Assembly (NCBI RefSeq): GCF_000429845.1
Contig: NZ_AUCQ01000006.1
Span: forward strand, 124,001-188,000
Length of the DNA: 64,000 bases
Origin: Comamonas composti DSM 21721
Lineage (GTDB): Bacteria > Pseudomonadota > Gammaproteobacteria > Burkholderiales > Burkholderiaceae_C
Reading direction: 5' to 3'
In this document: positions 9,463 to 17,503 of the stretch, in pieces
How positions within the stretch are numbered: position 1 is the first letter of the stretch
Layout of the letters: each line of letters begins with the position of its first letter
Program-made: the position numbers and the translations under genes
The notes under the pieces: model-generated
Told to the model about the DNA's origin: nothing
Seen by the model: only the letters and a program-made list of their open reading frames with translations
The model's database searches: none

Positions 9463-11166
9463 TCAAAAGCCCATTTTTTTCTTCAGATCCTGGTCAATCC
9501 AGACACGGGCGTGAATCGGTGCAAAGCGGCCTGCACCCACAAACATTTCACCGCCGTAGTTTTTCACCCAGGGCCACCAGGCGATGTAGCGGTAAGGCGC
9601 AGGCATCCAGATCGCAGGAGCCTGATCAAGCATCGTGCTGGTCAGCTCCTTGAGCATCTGCTGGCGCTTGGACTCGTCGCGCTCTCCATTCGCCTCGGCG
9701 ACGCGTGCATCGAACTGGGGGTCATCCATCATGGGGGCGTTGTAGACCTGCCCCTTTCCGAAATTGATTCGCAGCGACGTGGTTGGATTGACGTCGGGAA
9801 TACTGGTCAGATAGCCCGCAGTATTGGTATGGCTGGTCATGGCCGACAAATGAGCCCCGTATTCCAGCGGCACAATTTCCATGCGCACACCGACTCCCTC
9901 AAGATAGGCCGCAACCAAGGGCATCAGCTCCATCTGATCCGGGTTGCAGGTGCAGACCTGCATCTTGAAAGAAAAGCCATTCGGATAGCCAGCCTCCGTC
10001 AACAGCTTTTTGGCCTTCGCGGGGTCGTACTTGAACAGCTCCTGGACCGAGGCGGGCTGCTCCTTGAGCGGGCGGTGATAGCCGACATACTCGGGGTGCA
10101 TGGGGAAGGTGAACATCTCGGCCTCGCCACCGTAGTACTTGTCGATGATTTCCTGCTTGTTCACCGCCATGTTCAGCGCTCTGCGTACACGCACATCCTG
10201 GAACGGCTTGGTATCGACACGCAAGGCAATGCGGCTGGCCGCAGTCGTCAGCCACCTGCTCCACTTCAGTTGCGGCGATGTCTTCTTGAGCTCTTTCGCA
10301 GCCTCCCAGGAAATGCTGGAGAGAATATCCAGCTTGCCCGTGCGCAAGGCAGCCTGCTGAGTGGCCTCATCCTTGATCACCCGGTGTACCACGCGATCGA
10401 CAAAGGGCAGCTTGTACTCCTTTGTGCCAATCACATCCTTGTCCCAGTAAACCGGGTTTTTGTCGAAGGTCAGCGAATTGCCCATTGCGACCTGGGTCAG
10501 CATGAACGGCCCCGTGCCGTTGGCATTCTTCCAATTGCCCGGGCCGGCATCGACGACCTCCTTGGGCATGATCCCCGAGAAGAAACCATTGCCAAACCGG
10601 TAATCCCAGTCGGCGATGAATTTGTTGAAGTTGAATACGACCGTGTGCTTGTCTTTGGCAACCACGCTGTCTACATGATCGAAGTAGTTCTGCGTGCGCT
10701 TGGGGCTGCTGTTGAGGCGGTTGAAGCTGTACACCACATCTTCGGCCACCAGTTCCCTCTCTGCCATCACGCCCTGCTTGGCCGGAAACTTCACGCCTTT
10801 GCGCAGCTTGACTTCCAGAATCAAGGGCGAGGTCCAGGCCCAGCTCTCGGCCAGCTCTCCACGCATTGCATCGGAGGGCTGCCAGCCACTGATGGCGAAC
10901 GAATATTTCCCGCCCCGGCTCTTGGCCTTGCTCAGATCCACGGAGAACAGTTGTTCGTAGAACTGGCCCGTATCTCGTGTCTGCAGCGTCGCCTGCCAAT
11001 CTGCAAGATCCCATGACAGAGTGGAAACAGCAGCACTGGGCGTTGCAAGATTAAGCGTACCGCCATACCTGGGTGCCTCGGCCTGCGCAAACGCCGCCAC
11101 CCCCATGCCGACAGCACAAACTCCAAGCAGGCTGTGAAACAGGCGCGCACTCAAAGTCGTTTTCAT
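9463..11166 (-). CDS. periplasmic solute-binding protein, family 5 (peptide/nickel/oligopeptide type)
   Basis: A 567-residue SBP_bac_5-family binding protein. Residues 1-30 form a signal peptide ending AAFAQA, after which the mature protein begins near EAPRYGGTLN, the usual family start. The rest matches DppA/OppA-like proteins in length. It should capture the imported compound in the periplasm and deliver it to the permease pair. The ATG follows AAGGAGACAAAA. Family-5 binding proteins take peptides, but also glutathione, opines, oligosaccharides and other compounds. Here the downstream beta-oxidation enzymes suggest an acyl compound (inference). Confidence 0.93.
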   Translation of the reverse strand: MKTTLSARLFHSLLGVCAVGMGVAAFAQAEAPRYGGTLNLATPSAAVSTLSWDLADWQATLQTRDTGQFYEQLFSVDLSKAKSRGGKYSFAISGWQPSDAMRGELAESWAWTSPLILEVKLRKGVKFPAKQGVMAERELVAEDVVYSFNRLNSSPKRTQNYFDHVDSVVAKDKHTVVFNFNKFIADWDYRFGNGFFSGIMPKEVVDAGPGNWKNANGTGPFMLTQVAMGNSLTFDKNPVYWDKDVIGTKEYKLPFVDRVVHRVIKDEATQQAALRTGKLDILSSISWEAAKELKKTSPQLKWSRWLTTAASRIALRVDTKPFQDVRVRRALNMAVNKQEIIDKYYGGEAEMFTFPMHPEYVGYHRPLKEQPASVQELFKYDPAKAKKLLTEAGYPNGFSFKMQVCTCNPDQMELMPLVAAYLEGVGVRMEIVPLEYGAHLSAMTSHTNTAGYLTSIPDVNPTTSLRINFGKGQVYNAPMMDDPQFDARVAEANGERDESKRQQMLKELTSTMLDQAPAIWMPAPYRYIAWWPWVKNYGGEMFVGAGRFAPIHARVWIDQDLKKKMGF

Positions 11167-11202
11167 TTTTGTCTCCTTCTAGGTTTCTCAAAGCCGGCGT
11201 GG

Positions 11203-12117
11203 TCAGCGTGAACCACGCATCCGGGGGTCCAACATGTCGCGCAATGCGTCTCCGAATACATTGATGGCGTAGACCACAAGCGTCAGACAAGCCCCTGGGG
11301 CCAGCGCCAGCCAGGGCCCTTGAAGCATGTAGGTACGGCCATTACCCGACAGCATTCCGCCCCAGGTCGGGTATGGGGGAGGCACGCCCAGGCCAAGAAA
11401 GGACAGGCCCGACTCCGCAAGAATGGCCGTGCCTACGCTCGAGGTAAAAAGCACGATGAGTGGCGGAATGACATTGGGCAGCACATGCCGCCAGAGAATG
11501 CGCGGAGCGGATGCGCCAATCGACTTTGCCGCATGGATGTACATGTGCTCCCTGACCGAAACCACTGCACTTCGCACAATGCGCGAGCCACCAATTCCGA
11601 CCAGCAGGCCCAGTGTGATGATGATCTGGGTAATGCCTGAACCAAACACGGATGCAACCACAATCAAGACCACAAGTCCGGGAAAGCTCATCCAGGCATC
11701 GACGAAGCGCTGTATCAGCAAATCGATCTTGCCGCCGAAGTAGCCGGAGATGATGCCGATCAAGGCGGAAACGGCGGTCGCAATGGCCGCCACGGCCAGC
11801 CCGATGATCACGGAGATCTGCGCACCATAGATGCAGCGTGATAAAAGATCCCGGCCAAGATTGTCCGTGCCAAACGGATGAGCCCAGGATGGCGCCTGCA
11901 GCCGCGCACTCATGTCCACCTCGTTCATGCCGTATGGAGCGAGAAACTGGGCAAACAGTCCAAAGAAAAGAAAGACCACCACCACGATGGCTCCGATGGC
12001 GCCCAGGCGCTTCTCTCGCAAAAGCTTGAGCATGAAGCACCAGTAGGCTGAAGGGCGGGCTGCAGTGTCCTGCGATGGCGCGGAGACCTTGGCGGAAATC
12101 ACGGCTTGGTTTTTCAT
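11203..12117 (-). CDS. ABC transporter permease (DppC/OppC type)
   Basis: A 304-residue inner-membrane permease. An N-terminal cytoplasmic segment and membrane span with the OppC N-terminal domain are followed by the binding-protein-dependent transport domain, with the coupling motif GASAPRILWRHVLPN. The ATG at 12117 (MKNQAVIS) has GGAGG six bases upstream and is chosen over the ATG four codons earlier, which overlaps that site. It lies 11 bases after the partner permease gene. Confidence 0.93.
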   Translation of the reverse strand: MKNQAVISAKVSAPSQDTAARPSAYWCFMLKLLREKRLGAIGAIVVVVFLFFGLFAQFLAPYGMNEVDMSARLQAPSWAHPFGTDNLGRDLLSRCIYGAQISVIIGLAVAAIATAVSALIGIISGYFGGKIDLLIQRFVDAWMSFPGLVVLIVVASVFGSGITQIIITLGLLVGIGGSRIVRSAVVSVREHMYIHAAKSIGASAPRILWRHVLPNVIPPLIVLFTSSVGTAILAESGLSFLGLGVPPPYPTWGGMLSGNGRTYMLQGPWLALAPGACLTLVVYAINVFGDALRDMLDPRMRGSR

Positions 12118-12128
12118 ATGCGCCTCCA

Positions 12129-13082
12129 TCAGCTTTGCCGCACCTTGGGGTCGACCAGGCCATAGCTCAGATCGACGGCGAGATTGATGAGCATGACGGT
12201 CAGACCCACGATGAAGAACACTCCGGTCACCACCGGGTAGTCGCGCTGGTTCACGGCATCGAGCAGCAGCAAGCCCATACCGGGGAGTACAAAGATCTGT
12301 TCAAGAATCACCGCTCCACCGATCAGAATCGGGGCCTGGCTGCCGATCAGGGTGATCACGGGAATGAGGGCATTGCGCACCGCATGTCTGAGCAGGATCA
12401 GAAGCTCGCCCAGCCCCTTGGCCCGCGCCGTGCGTATGTAGTCCTGGCGCAGGACTTCAAGCATCATGGTGCGCGTCATGCGCATGGTGATGGCAGACAG
12501 GGAGAGCCCGAGAATGCCCGCGGGAATAATCATCTGCTGCAGGTTCTGCAGTGGATCCTCCCAGAACGGAACATACTGGATCTCGGGGGACCAGCCCCAC
12601 CAGATCGAGGGGAACACCGTCACCATGGTTCCCAGCCAGAAACTGGGTACGGCCAGCATCAGCAGCGAGAAGGAGCGAGAGATATAGTCGCCCGCCGTAT
12701 CTTGCTTGACGGCCGAATAAACACCGACCGGAATTGCAACCGTCAACGCGATCAGCAAGGCAAGCAGGCCCAGCTCGAAGGTCACGGGCAAACGCTCACT
12801 GATCATGTGCAGCACGGCTTCATCCTGCCAAAGCGAGCGACCGAAATCCCCTCGGGCCACACCGCTCACCCAGATTCCATACTGCTCCCACAAGGGCTTG
12901 TCCAGACCCAGGGTTTCGAGGAGTTTCTCCCGCGTCAGATGGCTGGAGCCGGCATCGTTCTGGCTGAGCATCAGATCGACCACATCGCCAGGCACCATGC
13001 GCACGATCACAAAAACAATGATGCTGGCCAGGATCAAGGTGGGGATCAGTGCCAGAAAGCGTCGAAATACATAAGCCTGCAT
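12129..13082 (-). CDS. ABC transporter permease (DppB/OppB type)
   Basis: A 317-residue inner-membrane permease with the OppB N-terminal pattern MQAYVFRRFLALIPTLI and the coupling stretch GLGELLILLRHAVRNA facing the ATPase. It is the first recognisable gene of the transporter/beta-oxidation operon. The ATG at 13082 overlaps by one base the TGA of a 40-codon upstream reading frame (TGATG), which may couple their translation. Confidence 0.93.
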   Translation of the reverse strand: MQAYVFRRFLALIPTLILASIIVFVIVRMVPGDVVDLMLSQNDAGSSHLTREKLLETLGLDKPLWEQYGIWVSGVARGDFGRSLWQDEAVLHMISERLPVTFELGLLALLIALTVAIPVGVYSAVKQDTAGDYISRSFSLLMLAVPSFWLGTMVTVFPSIWWGWSPEIQYVPFWEDPLQNLQQMIIPAGILGLSLSAITMRMTRTMMLEVLRQDYIRTARAKGLGELLILLRHAVRNALIPVITLIGSQAPILIGGAVILEQIFVLPGMGLLLLDAVNQRDYPVVTGVFFIVGLTVMLINLAVDLSYGLVDPKVRQS

Positions 13083-13204
13083 CAAGCGCTCCCCCAGGTG
13101 CTGCTGACCCGCTGCTCAAGTCCCGGCCCCCTCTGCGAAGAACGCCTCGGCAGGCTTGAGCCTCCCTTCGGTCGCAATGACCGCCGCATGACAACGCACA
13201 TCAT
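13082..13204 (-). CDS. possible 40-residue leader ORF upstream of dppB-like gene
   Basis: A short frame beginning ATGATG at 13204, preceded by GAGGAGACACAA, nearly the same ribosome binding site as several real genes of this operon. It reads 40 codons (MMCVVMRRSLRP...) and stops in TGATG over the permease start. The product is rich in Arg, Ser and Gly, has no recognisable domain and could be a leader peptide, or merely the old 5' leader after insertion of GC-rich sequence. Support is the ribosome binding site and the stop/start overlap only. Confidence 0.35.
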   Translation of the reverse strand: MMCVVMRRSLRPKGGSSLPRRSSQRGPGLEQRVSSTWGSA

Positions 13205-13792
13205 TTGTGTCTCCTCACTGGGTTATCGGCTGACGACACCTTGACCAGGGCTGGCAGCCCCAAGGCCATGAACCCTGATGACGCATCTGCCCCAGATCGC
13301 CAGACACAGGCGCCATACCGACACCTCGGCCTCACTACTGGCACATGCTTCAGGATCGTCTCGATTCGTTCAAATAAATCATACCGCCAACACTAAATTC
13401 GTCAAACAAGCTCATCTTTTTTACAAAAAATCAAGGGATAACACCTAAAAAAATGTCACCAATCAATCAAAAAATCCAACTTCAGCACTCTTAGTGAACA
13501 ACGCGAGCAAAGCAAACTCAAAAATCTAAAACCTCATTTTTGTCATCTAAAAATTAATAAAACGACAATTTAGGCAAAACCCATACCAAGGCCCTCCAAA
13601 AAATTTCTGTTGTGCTAGCATCAAAACATACCAAAAACACTTTTTTATCAAAAACCAAAACTCAAGAGCCATCCTCAGCGAAAAGACAAACCACAAGTCT
13701 TTGTTTTAAAAGAAATTAAAACCATGAATCAAAAAATAAAAGCGTCTCCAGAAAAACATATGCATACCGAAATTTAAAAACAAGGGAACCTC
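13205..13792. promoter_or_regulatory. divergent intergenic region, strongly AT-rich
   Basis: This stretch separates the minus-strand transporter/beta-oxidation operon from the plus-strand hydrolase operon. From about 13360 onward it is far richer in A and T than its surroundings, with many phased A and T tracts such as AAAAAATC and TTTTTGTCATC. It holds no convincing gene. It very likely carries both promoters and possibly binding sites for a nucleoid protein or regulator, but I cannot assign a specific -35/-10 pair or operator. No regulator gene is adjacent. Confidence 0.55.
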
Positions 13793-14755
13793 ATGCAGAT
13801 GATCGAAGATCTAACAGGTACCGAAGGCGTTGCGGCAAAGATCTCTCCAGAAGACCACGTCTTTCACACCTACCCTGGAGCACGTCCTCCGGATCGCCAG
13901 GGCGTTGTTCACGCACACGGCATTCAGCTGGCCACCTATGAATGGGGCCCGCTGGATGCCCCGCCTGTACTGCTGGTACATGGCGCACTGGATTTCGCGC
14001 GAACCTTCGATGTCTTTGCCCCCAAGATTGCCGATGCCGGCTACCGCGTGGTCTCTTACGACCAGCGCGGGCATGGCAACTCCGAGCACGCCGCTCTGTA
14101 TGGCTGGGTTGCAGACGAGCGGGACCTGCTTTGCGTCGCGGATGCCATCAGCCCACACCCCATTGCGGCCATAGGTCACAGCAAGGGGGGCTCGCTGCTC
14201 ATGCATGCCATCGAGGCCTTCCCTCATCGCTTCACCCGGTTTGCCTGTATCGATGGGATGCCGTTTCGGCGAGCACGCCCGCCAGAGGATGAATACCGTT
14301 ACCTATCCCAGAAAGCCATTGCCGGCTGGCTTTCTCATCGGCACACCGCCGCACACGCATCCCGAAAGGCGGCACCACTCCAGGATCTGGCGCGGCGCCG
14401 GGCACGCCTGAACCCCAGGCTCACCCATGAATGGCTGTGCTATCTCGTGACCCAAGGAGCCAGGCACGACAGCGCAGGATGGAGATGGAGGCTGGATCCC
14501 GAAATCCGGCCCGGCAGCTTCGGCCCCATGCGCTCTCGCTGGCAGATCGAGCGCCTTCCAGGGTTCCCCATCCCCCTGCTGGCCCTCTTCAGCACGGTGA
14601 AAGAGCCCATGGGATGGGAGTGCCAGCTCAAGGACATAGCGCCCTTTCTGCCGGCAGGCGCCAGCGCACTGGAGCTGGAAGATACCGGCCACTTCATTCA
14701 CATCGAGCGTCCCCAGCGTACTGCCCAGCTCATTCTTGAGTTCCTGAAGCCATGA
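13793..14755 (+). CDS. alpha/beta hydrolase
   Basis: A 320-residue cytosolic alpha/beta hydrolase. The oxyanion segment LVHGALDFART (about 61-71), nucleophile elbow GHSKGG with Ser130, and C-terminal His300 in DTGHFIHIERP are all present. It would hydrolyse an ester, amide, lactone or C-C bond; substrate unknown. AGGGAA lies seven bases before the ATG. It begins the operon divergent from the ABC transporter/beta-oxidation genes and overlaps the next gene by ATGA. The context suggests that it releases an acid for the ligase at 5611-7356 (inference). Confidence 0.88.
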   Translation: MQMIEDLTGTEGVAAKISPEDHVFHTYPGARPPDRQGVVHAHGIQLATYEWGPLDAPPVLLVHGALDFARTFDVFAPKIADAGYRVVSYDQRGHGNSEHAALYGWVADERDLLCVADAISPHPIAAIGHSKGGSLLMHAIEAFPHRFTRFACIDGMPFRRARPPEDEYRYLSQKAIAGWLSHRHTAAHASRKAAPLQDLARRRARLNPRLTHEWLCYLVTQGARHDSAGWRWRLDPEIRPGSFGPMRSRWQIERLPGFPIPLLALFSTVKEPMGWECQLKDIAPFLPAGASALELEDTGHFIHIERPQRTAQLILEFLKP

Positions 14756-15423
14756 TCGAATACCTCCAGCATGGCCGCATACGCCTGGCGCTGCACCAGC
14801 TCAAGACATTCGCTGAAAAAGCCTTGCCCGCAGCTCATCCCTTGCTCATGCTGCATGGGCTGGGAGAGTCGTCAGGCACGCATGCCGAAGCCACTTTTTC
14901 AGGCTGGCCAGGACCGGTCTATGCACTGGACTTCACCGGACATGGGGTGTCGACCATTCCTCGCGGCGGCGGCTACTCCAGCGAAGCCCTGATGGCAGAT
15001 GCAGACATTGCACTTGCGCATCTTGGCCAAGCCACTCTTTGCGCACGCGGCCTGGGCGCCTATGTCGGTGTTTTGCTGGCCGGAGCACGCCCAGAGCAGG
15101 TGCTCGGCACGATTCTTCTGGATGGACCGGGTCTTGCAGGCGCCTGCCCCATGTCCACGCCTTATATCCCGGCAGTCCAGCCACAAAGCGCCTCGGCGCC
15201 CGACTCTTTCGCCCTGGCCGAACTGGCGACCGAGCACAGGCCGCCGCCGTATGCATTGCACTTTGCACGGCTGGCTGCAGAGCACAGCCCTCTTGATGAG
15301 CCCATCGCCATCTGCCTGCGCGAAGACCCCGCGTGGCTGCGTGAAGTGCGCGAACGGCTGCAGCTTTCGTCCATCACGCTGGACGCAGCCTTTGAGCGCT
15401 TCTCTCGCCCAAAGGCTGTCTAG
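14752..15423 (+). CDS. alpha/beta hydrolase-fold protein lacking the nucleophile serine
   Basis: A 223-residue protein with the alpha/beta hydrolase fold: LLMLHGLGES (about 31-40), LDFTGHGVS (about 59-67) and the elbow region followed by the strand TILLDGPG. At the elbow, where active relatives have GxSxG, this protein reads ARGLG (98-102), so the nucleophile position is Gly100. I also see no clear catalytic His near the C terminus. It overlaps the preceding active hydrolase by four bases and is probably translationally coupled. It may be a non-catalytic partner or regulator of that enzyme, or bind the compound without cleaving it. Confidence 0.75.
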   Translation: MIEYLQHGRIRLALHQLKTFAEKALPAAHPLLMLHGLGESSGTHAEATFSGWPGPVYALDFTGHGVSTIPRGGGYSSEALMADADIALAHLGQATLCARGLGAYVGVLLAGARPEQVLGTILLDGPGLAGACPMSTPYIPAVQPQSASAPDSFALAELATEHRPPPYALHFARLAAEHSPLDEPIAICLREDPAWLREVRERLQLSSITLDAAFERFSRPKAV

Positions 15424-15446
15424 ACGTCTCCAGTCGAGTCCTCATC

Positions 15447-16775
15447 ATGTCCACATCGCCAGCCAACAGAGTCCCCTCCCGCGAGCAAGCCTACCAGGAG
15501 CAGATCCACAGGGATCTACCCAGAAACTTTGCCGCCAATCTTGCCCACGGGATGCTGGGTCTGACGGGCTTTCGCCTGATGTATGCGCCGACCTTCATCC
15601 CGGCCTATGTCTACGCCTTGTCCGGCTCGAAGGTGGCTGTCGGCCTGGCGCTTGGCGCACAGTTCATCGGCATGGCGCTGTCTTCCATCTGGGGGGCCAC
15701 ACTCATCGAGCACCGCGAGCGCGTCATGCGCGTCGTTTATGCCGTGGGCTGGCTCATGCGCCTGCAGATTTTCGGCCTGGCCGTCAGCGCTTTTGTGCTC
15801 ACGGGCCACTGGGCTCTTGCGGCGGCATGCATCTTTCTCACGCTGTTTGGCTTTTTCAGCGGCATGCAAGGCGTTGCATTCAATTTTCTGATGTCCAAGG
15901 TCATTCCCACGACCAAGCGCGGCAAGCTGATTGGATTGAGAAATTTCCTGGGCGGGCTGATCGCATCCGGTGTGGCCTATCTTGGCGGAGAGTATCTTGT
16001 CGGGACAAACGCCTTCGGAAATGGCTATGCCGCAACCTTCATGCTGGCGTTCATACTTACAAGCATTGGCATCAGTGCACTGAGTTTTGTGCGGGAGCCG
16101 CTTTCCCTGTCGGTCCGGGACAAGCCATCACGCCTCATGGACCGGCTCTCCGACGTGCCGCAGCTACTGCGCTCGAACCTGAATTACCGCCGCTTTTTTT
16201 TTGCACGCGCACTCGGAGCCCTGGGCTCGGCCGCCATTCCCTTCTACATCTTGTACGTGGGCAAGTATGTCAGCCTGTCCGGCGCGACCCTGGGTTATTT
16301 TTCCCTGGCCTTTCTGCTTTCGCAGACCGTCAGCAATCTGGCCTGGGGAAAGATTGCCGACGCCAATGGATACCGGCAGGTCTTTTTGCTCAGTGTCGGC
16401 CTCTGGGGCATGGCAACCGCGGTTTTGATTTGCGGCAATACACTGCCCATCTTTCTTCTTGCGTTTTGCGGACTGGGGGCCGGCTTTGGCGGCTACCAGG
16501 TAGCCTCGCAGAACTTCGTTCTCGAGTTCGGCAGATCCCGTGAGCTGCCCATGCTGATCGCCATCTCGGACACCGCATCCCACGCAATGATGGCCATCGG
16601 CCCTCTTTTGGGCGGTCTCATCGCCACACGCTTCGACTACATACACATCTTCTGGCTGGCGCTGGCCTTCAAGATCCTGGCAGTCTGGGTCATCTGGCGT
16701 ATCCAGGACCCTCGCAACCAGTCACTCTGCGCCGATCGGTGCCTGGAACAGGAGTTCTCGCAAGAGCGGGCTTGA
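15447..16775 (+). CDS. major facilitator superfamily transporter
   Basis: A 442-residue membrane protein with about twelve hydrophobic segments arranged as two halves, matching MFS length. Its N-terminal 40 residues are hydrophilic. It closes the three-gene operon with the hydrolases, ending 13 bases from the convergent HNH gene. It could import the compound as an alternative to the ABC system or export a product; the sequence does not say which. Confidence 0.85.
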   Translation: MSTSPANRVPSREQAYQEQIHRDLPRNFAANLAHGMLGLTGFRLMYAPTFIPAYVYALSGSKVAVGLALGAQFIGMALSSIWGATLIEHRERVMRVVYAVGWLMRLQIFGLAVSAFVLTGHWALAAACIFLTLFGFFSGMQGVAFNFLMSKVIPTTKRGKLIGLRNFLGGLIASGVAYLGGEYLVGTNAFGNGYAATFMLAFILTSIGISALSFVREPLSLSVRDKPSRLMDRLSDVPQLLRSNLNYRRFFFARALGALGSAAIPFYILYVGKYVSLSGATLGYFSLAFLLSQTVSNLAWGKIADANGYRQVFLLSVGLWGMATAVLICGNTLPIFLLAFCGLGAGFGGYQVASQNFVLEFGRSRELPMLIAISDTASHAMMAIGPLLGGLIATRFDYIHIFWLALAFKILAVWVIWRIQDPRNQSLCADRCLEQEFSQERA

Positions 16776-16788
16776 GGCACGCAGCCCT

Positions 16789-17346
16789 TCAACTGCGCCA
16801 GCGCGAGCTCTTGGGCACATGGGCCAGCAAGAACTCCATCTGGTCGGCCAGGATGCGGCGGTTGCGCAGGATGAAGTCTTCCCAGAGGCTGGGCACATAA
16901 GGCGCATACAGCAGCGGCATGCGCGCCTGCTCGGGCGTGCGTGCGCCCTTTCTGTGATTGCAGGAGCGGCAGGCCGTGACCAGATTCATCCACAAATCCT
17001 GACCGCCCGCAGCCACGGGCACGATGTGCTCGCGCGTGAGCTCCTGATCGTTGAAGTGGCGTCCGCAGTAGGCACAGATGCAGCGGTCCCGCGTGAACAG
17101 CTTGCCATTGGTCAGCGCCGGGGTCAGGCTGCACAGGTTGATGGAGGGAGCTCCGCGCGTGCCTATGATGCTGTTGATGTGTATCACCGACTGCAGGCCC
17201 GTGACCGCGTTATGCCCACCCCTGAAGCAGGCGATTTCGCCGCCGACCTCCCAGCGGACATCGTCCGCTGCATAGTGCAGCGCCGCCTCTTCCAGAGTGA
17301 TCCAGGATTGGGGCAGCCCTTGGGCCGACAGCTTCAAGACCTTCAC
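16789..17346 (-). CDS. HNH endonuclease
   Basis: A 185-residue HNH nuclease of a type common in Burkholderiales genomes. A zinc-binding pair CAYC (Cys91, Cys94) and CRSC (Cys126, Cys129) frames the HNH residues His107 (REHIVP), Asn121 and His131. The N-terminal 80 residues (MKVLKLSAQGLP) are a conserved extension. I choose the GTG at 17346 because GAGGAGG stands six bases upstream; an upstream ATG at 17385 has no site. It resembles 5-methylcytosine-type or general HNH enzymes but stands alone, with no methyltransferase or toxin partner nearby, so its role is unknown. Confidence 0.85.
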   Translation of the reverse strand: MKVLKLSAQGLPQSWITLEEAALHYAADDVRWEVGGEIACFRGGHNAVTGLQSVIHINSIIGTRGAPSINLCSLTPALTNGKLFTRDRCICAYCGRHFNDQELTREHIVPVAAGGQDLWMNLVTACRSCNHRKGARTPEQARMPLLYAPYVPSLWEDFILRNRRILADQMEFLLAHVPKSSRWRS

Positions 17347-17455
17347 GACACGCCTCCTCTGATGCCAGGGTGAACGGGTATGCAAGTCACAAACGCAGCC
17401 AGCAAAGCTGCGCCGACTCAGGCAATATACTCTGTTTCCATGTCAGATCGTCAGG

Positions 17456-17484
17456 TTGCGCTTACCAGACATGCGCAATATGCT
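17456..17484 (+). promoter_or_regulatory. candidate sigma-70 promoter for ribF
   Basis: TTGCGC at 17456-17461 and TATGCT at 17479-17484 are separated by exactly 17 bases, and the ribF start is 19 bases further on. This is a reasonable vegetative promoter for ribF and the genes behind it. Identified by eye only. Confidence 0.45.
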
Positions 17485-17503
17485 ATTAAAAACAGAGCGT
17501 CCC

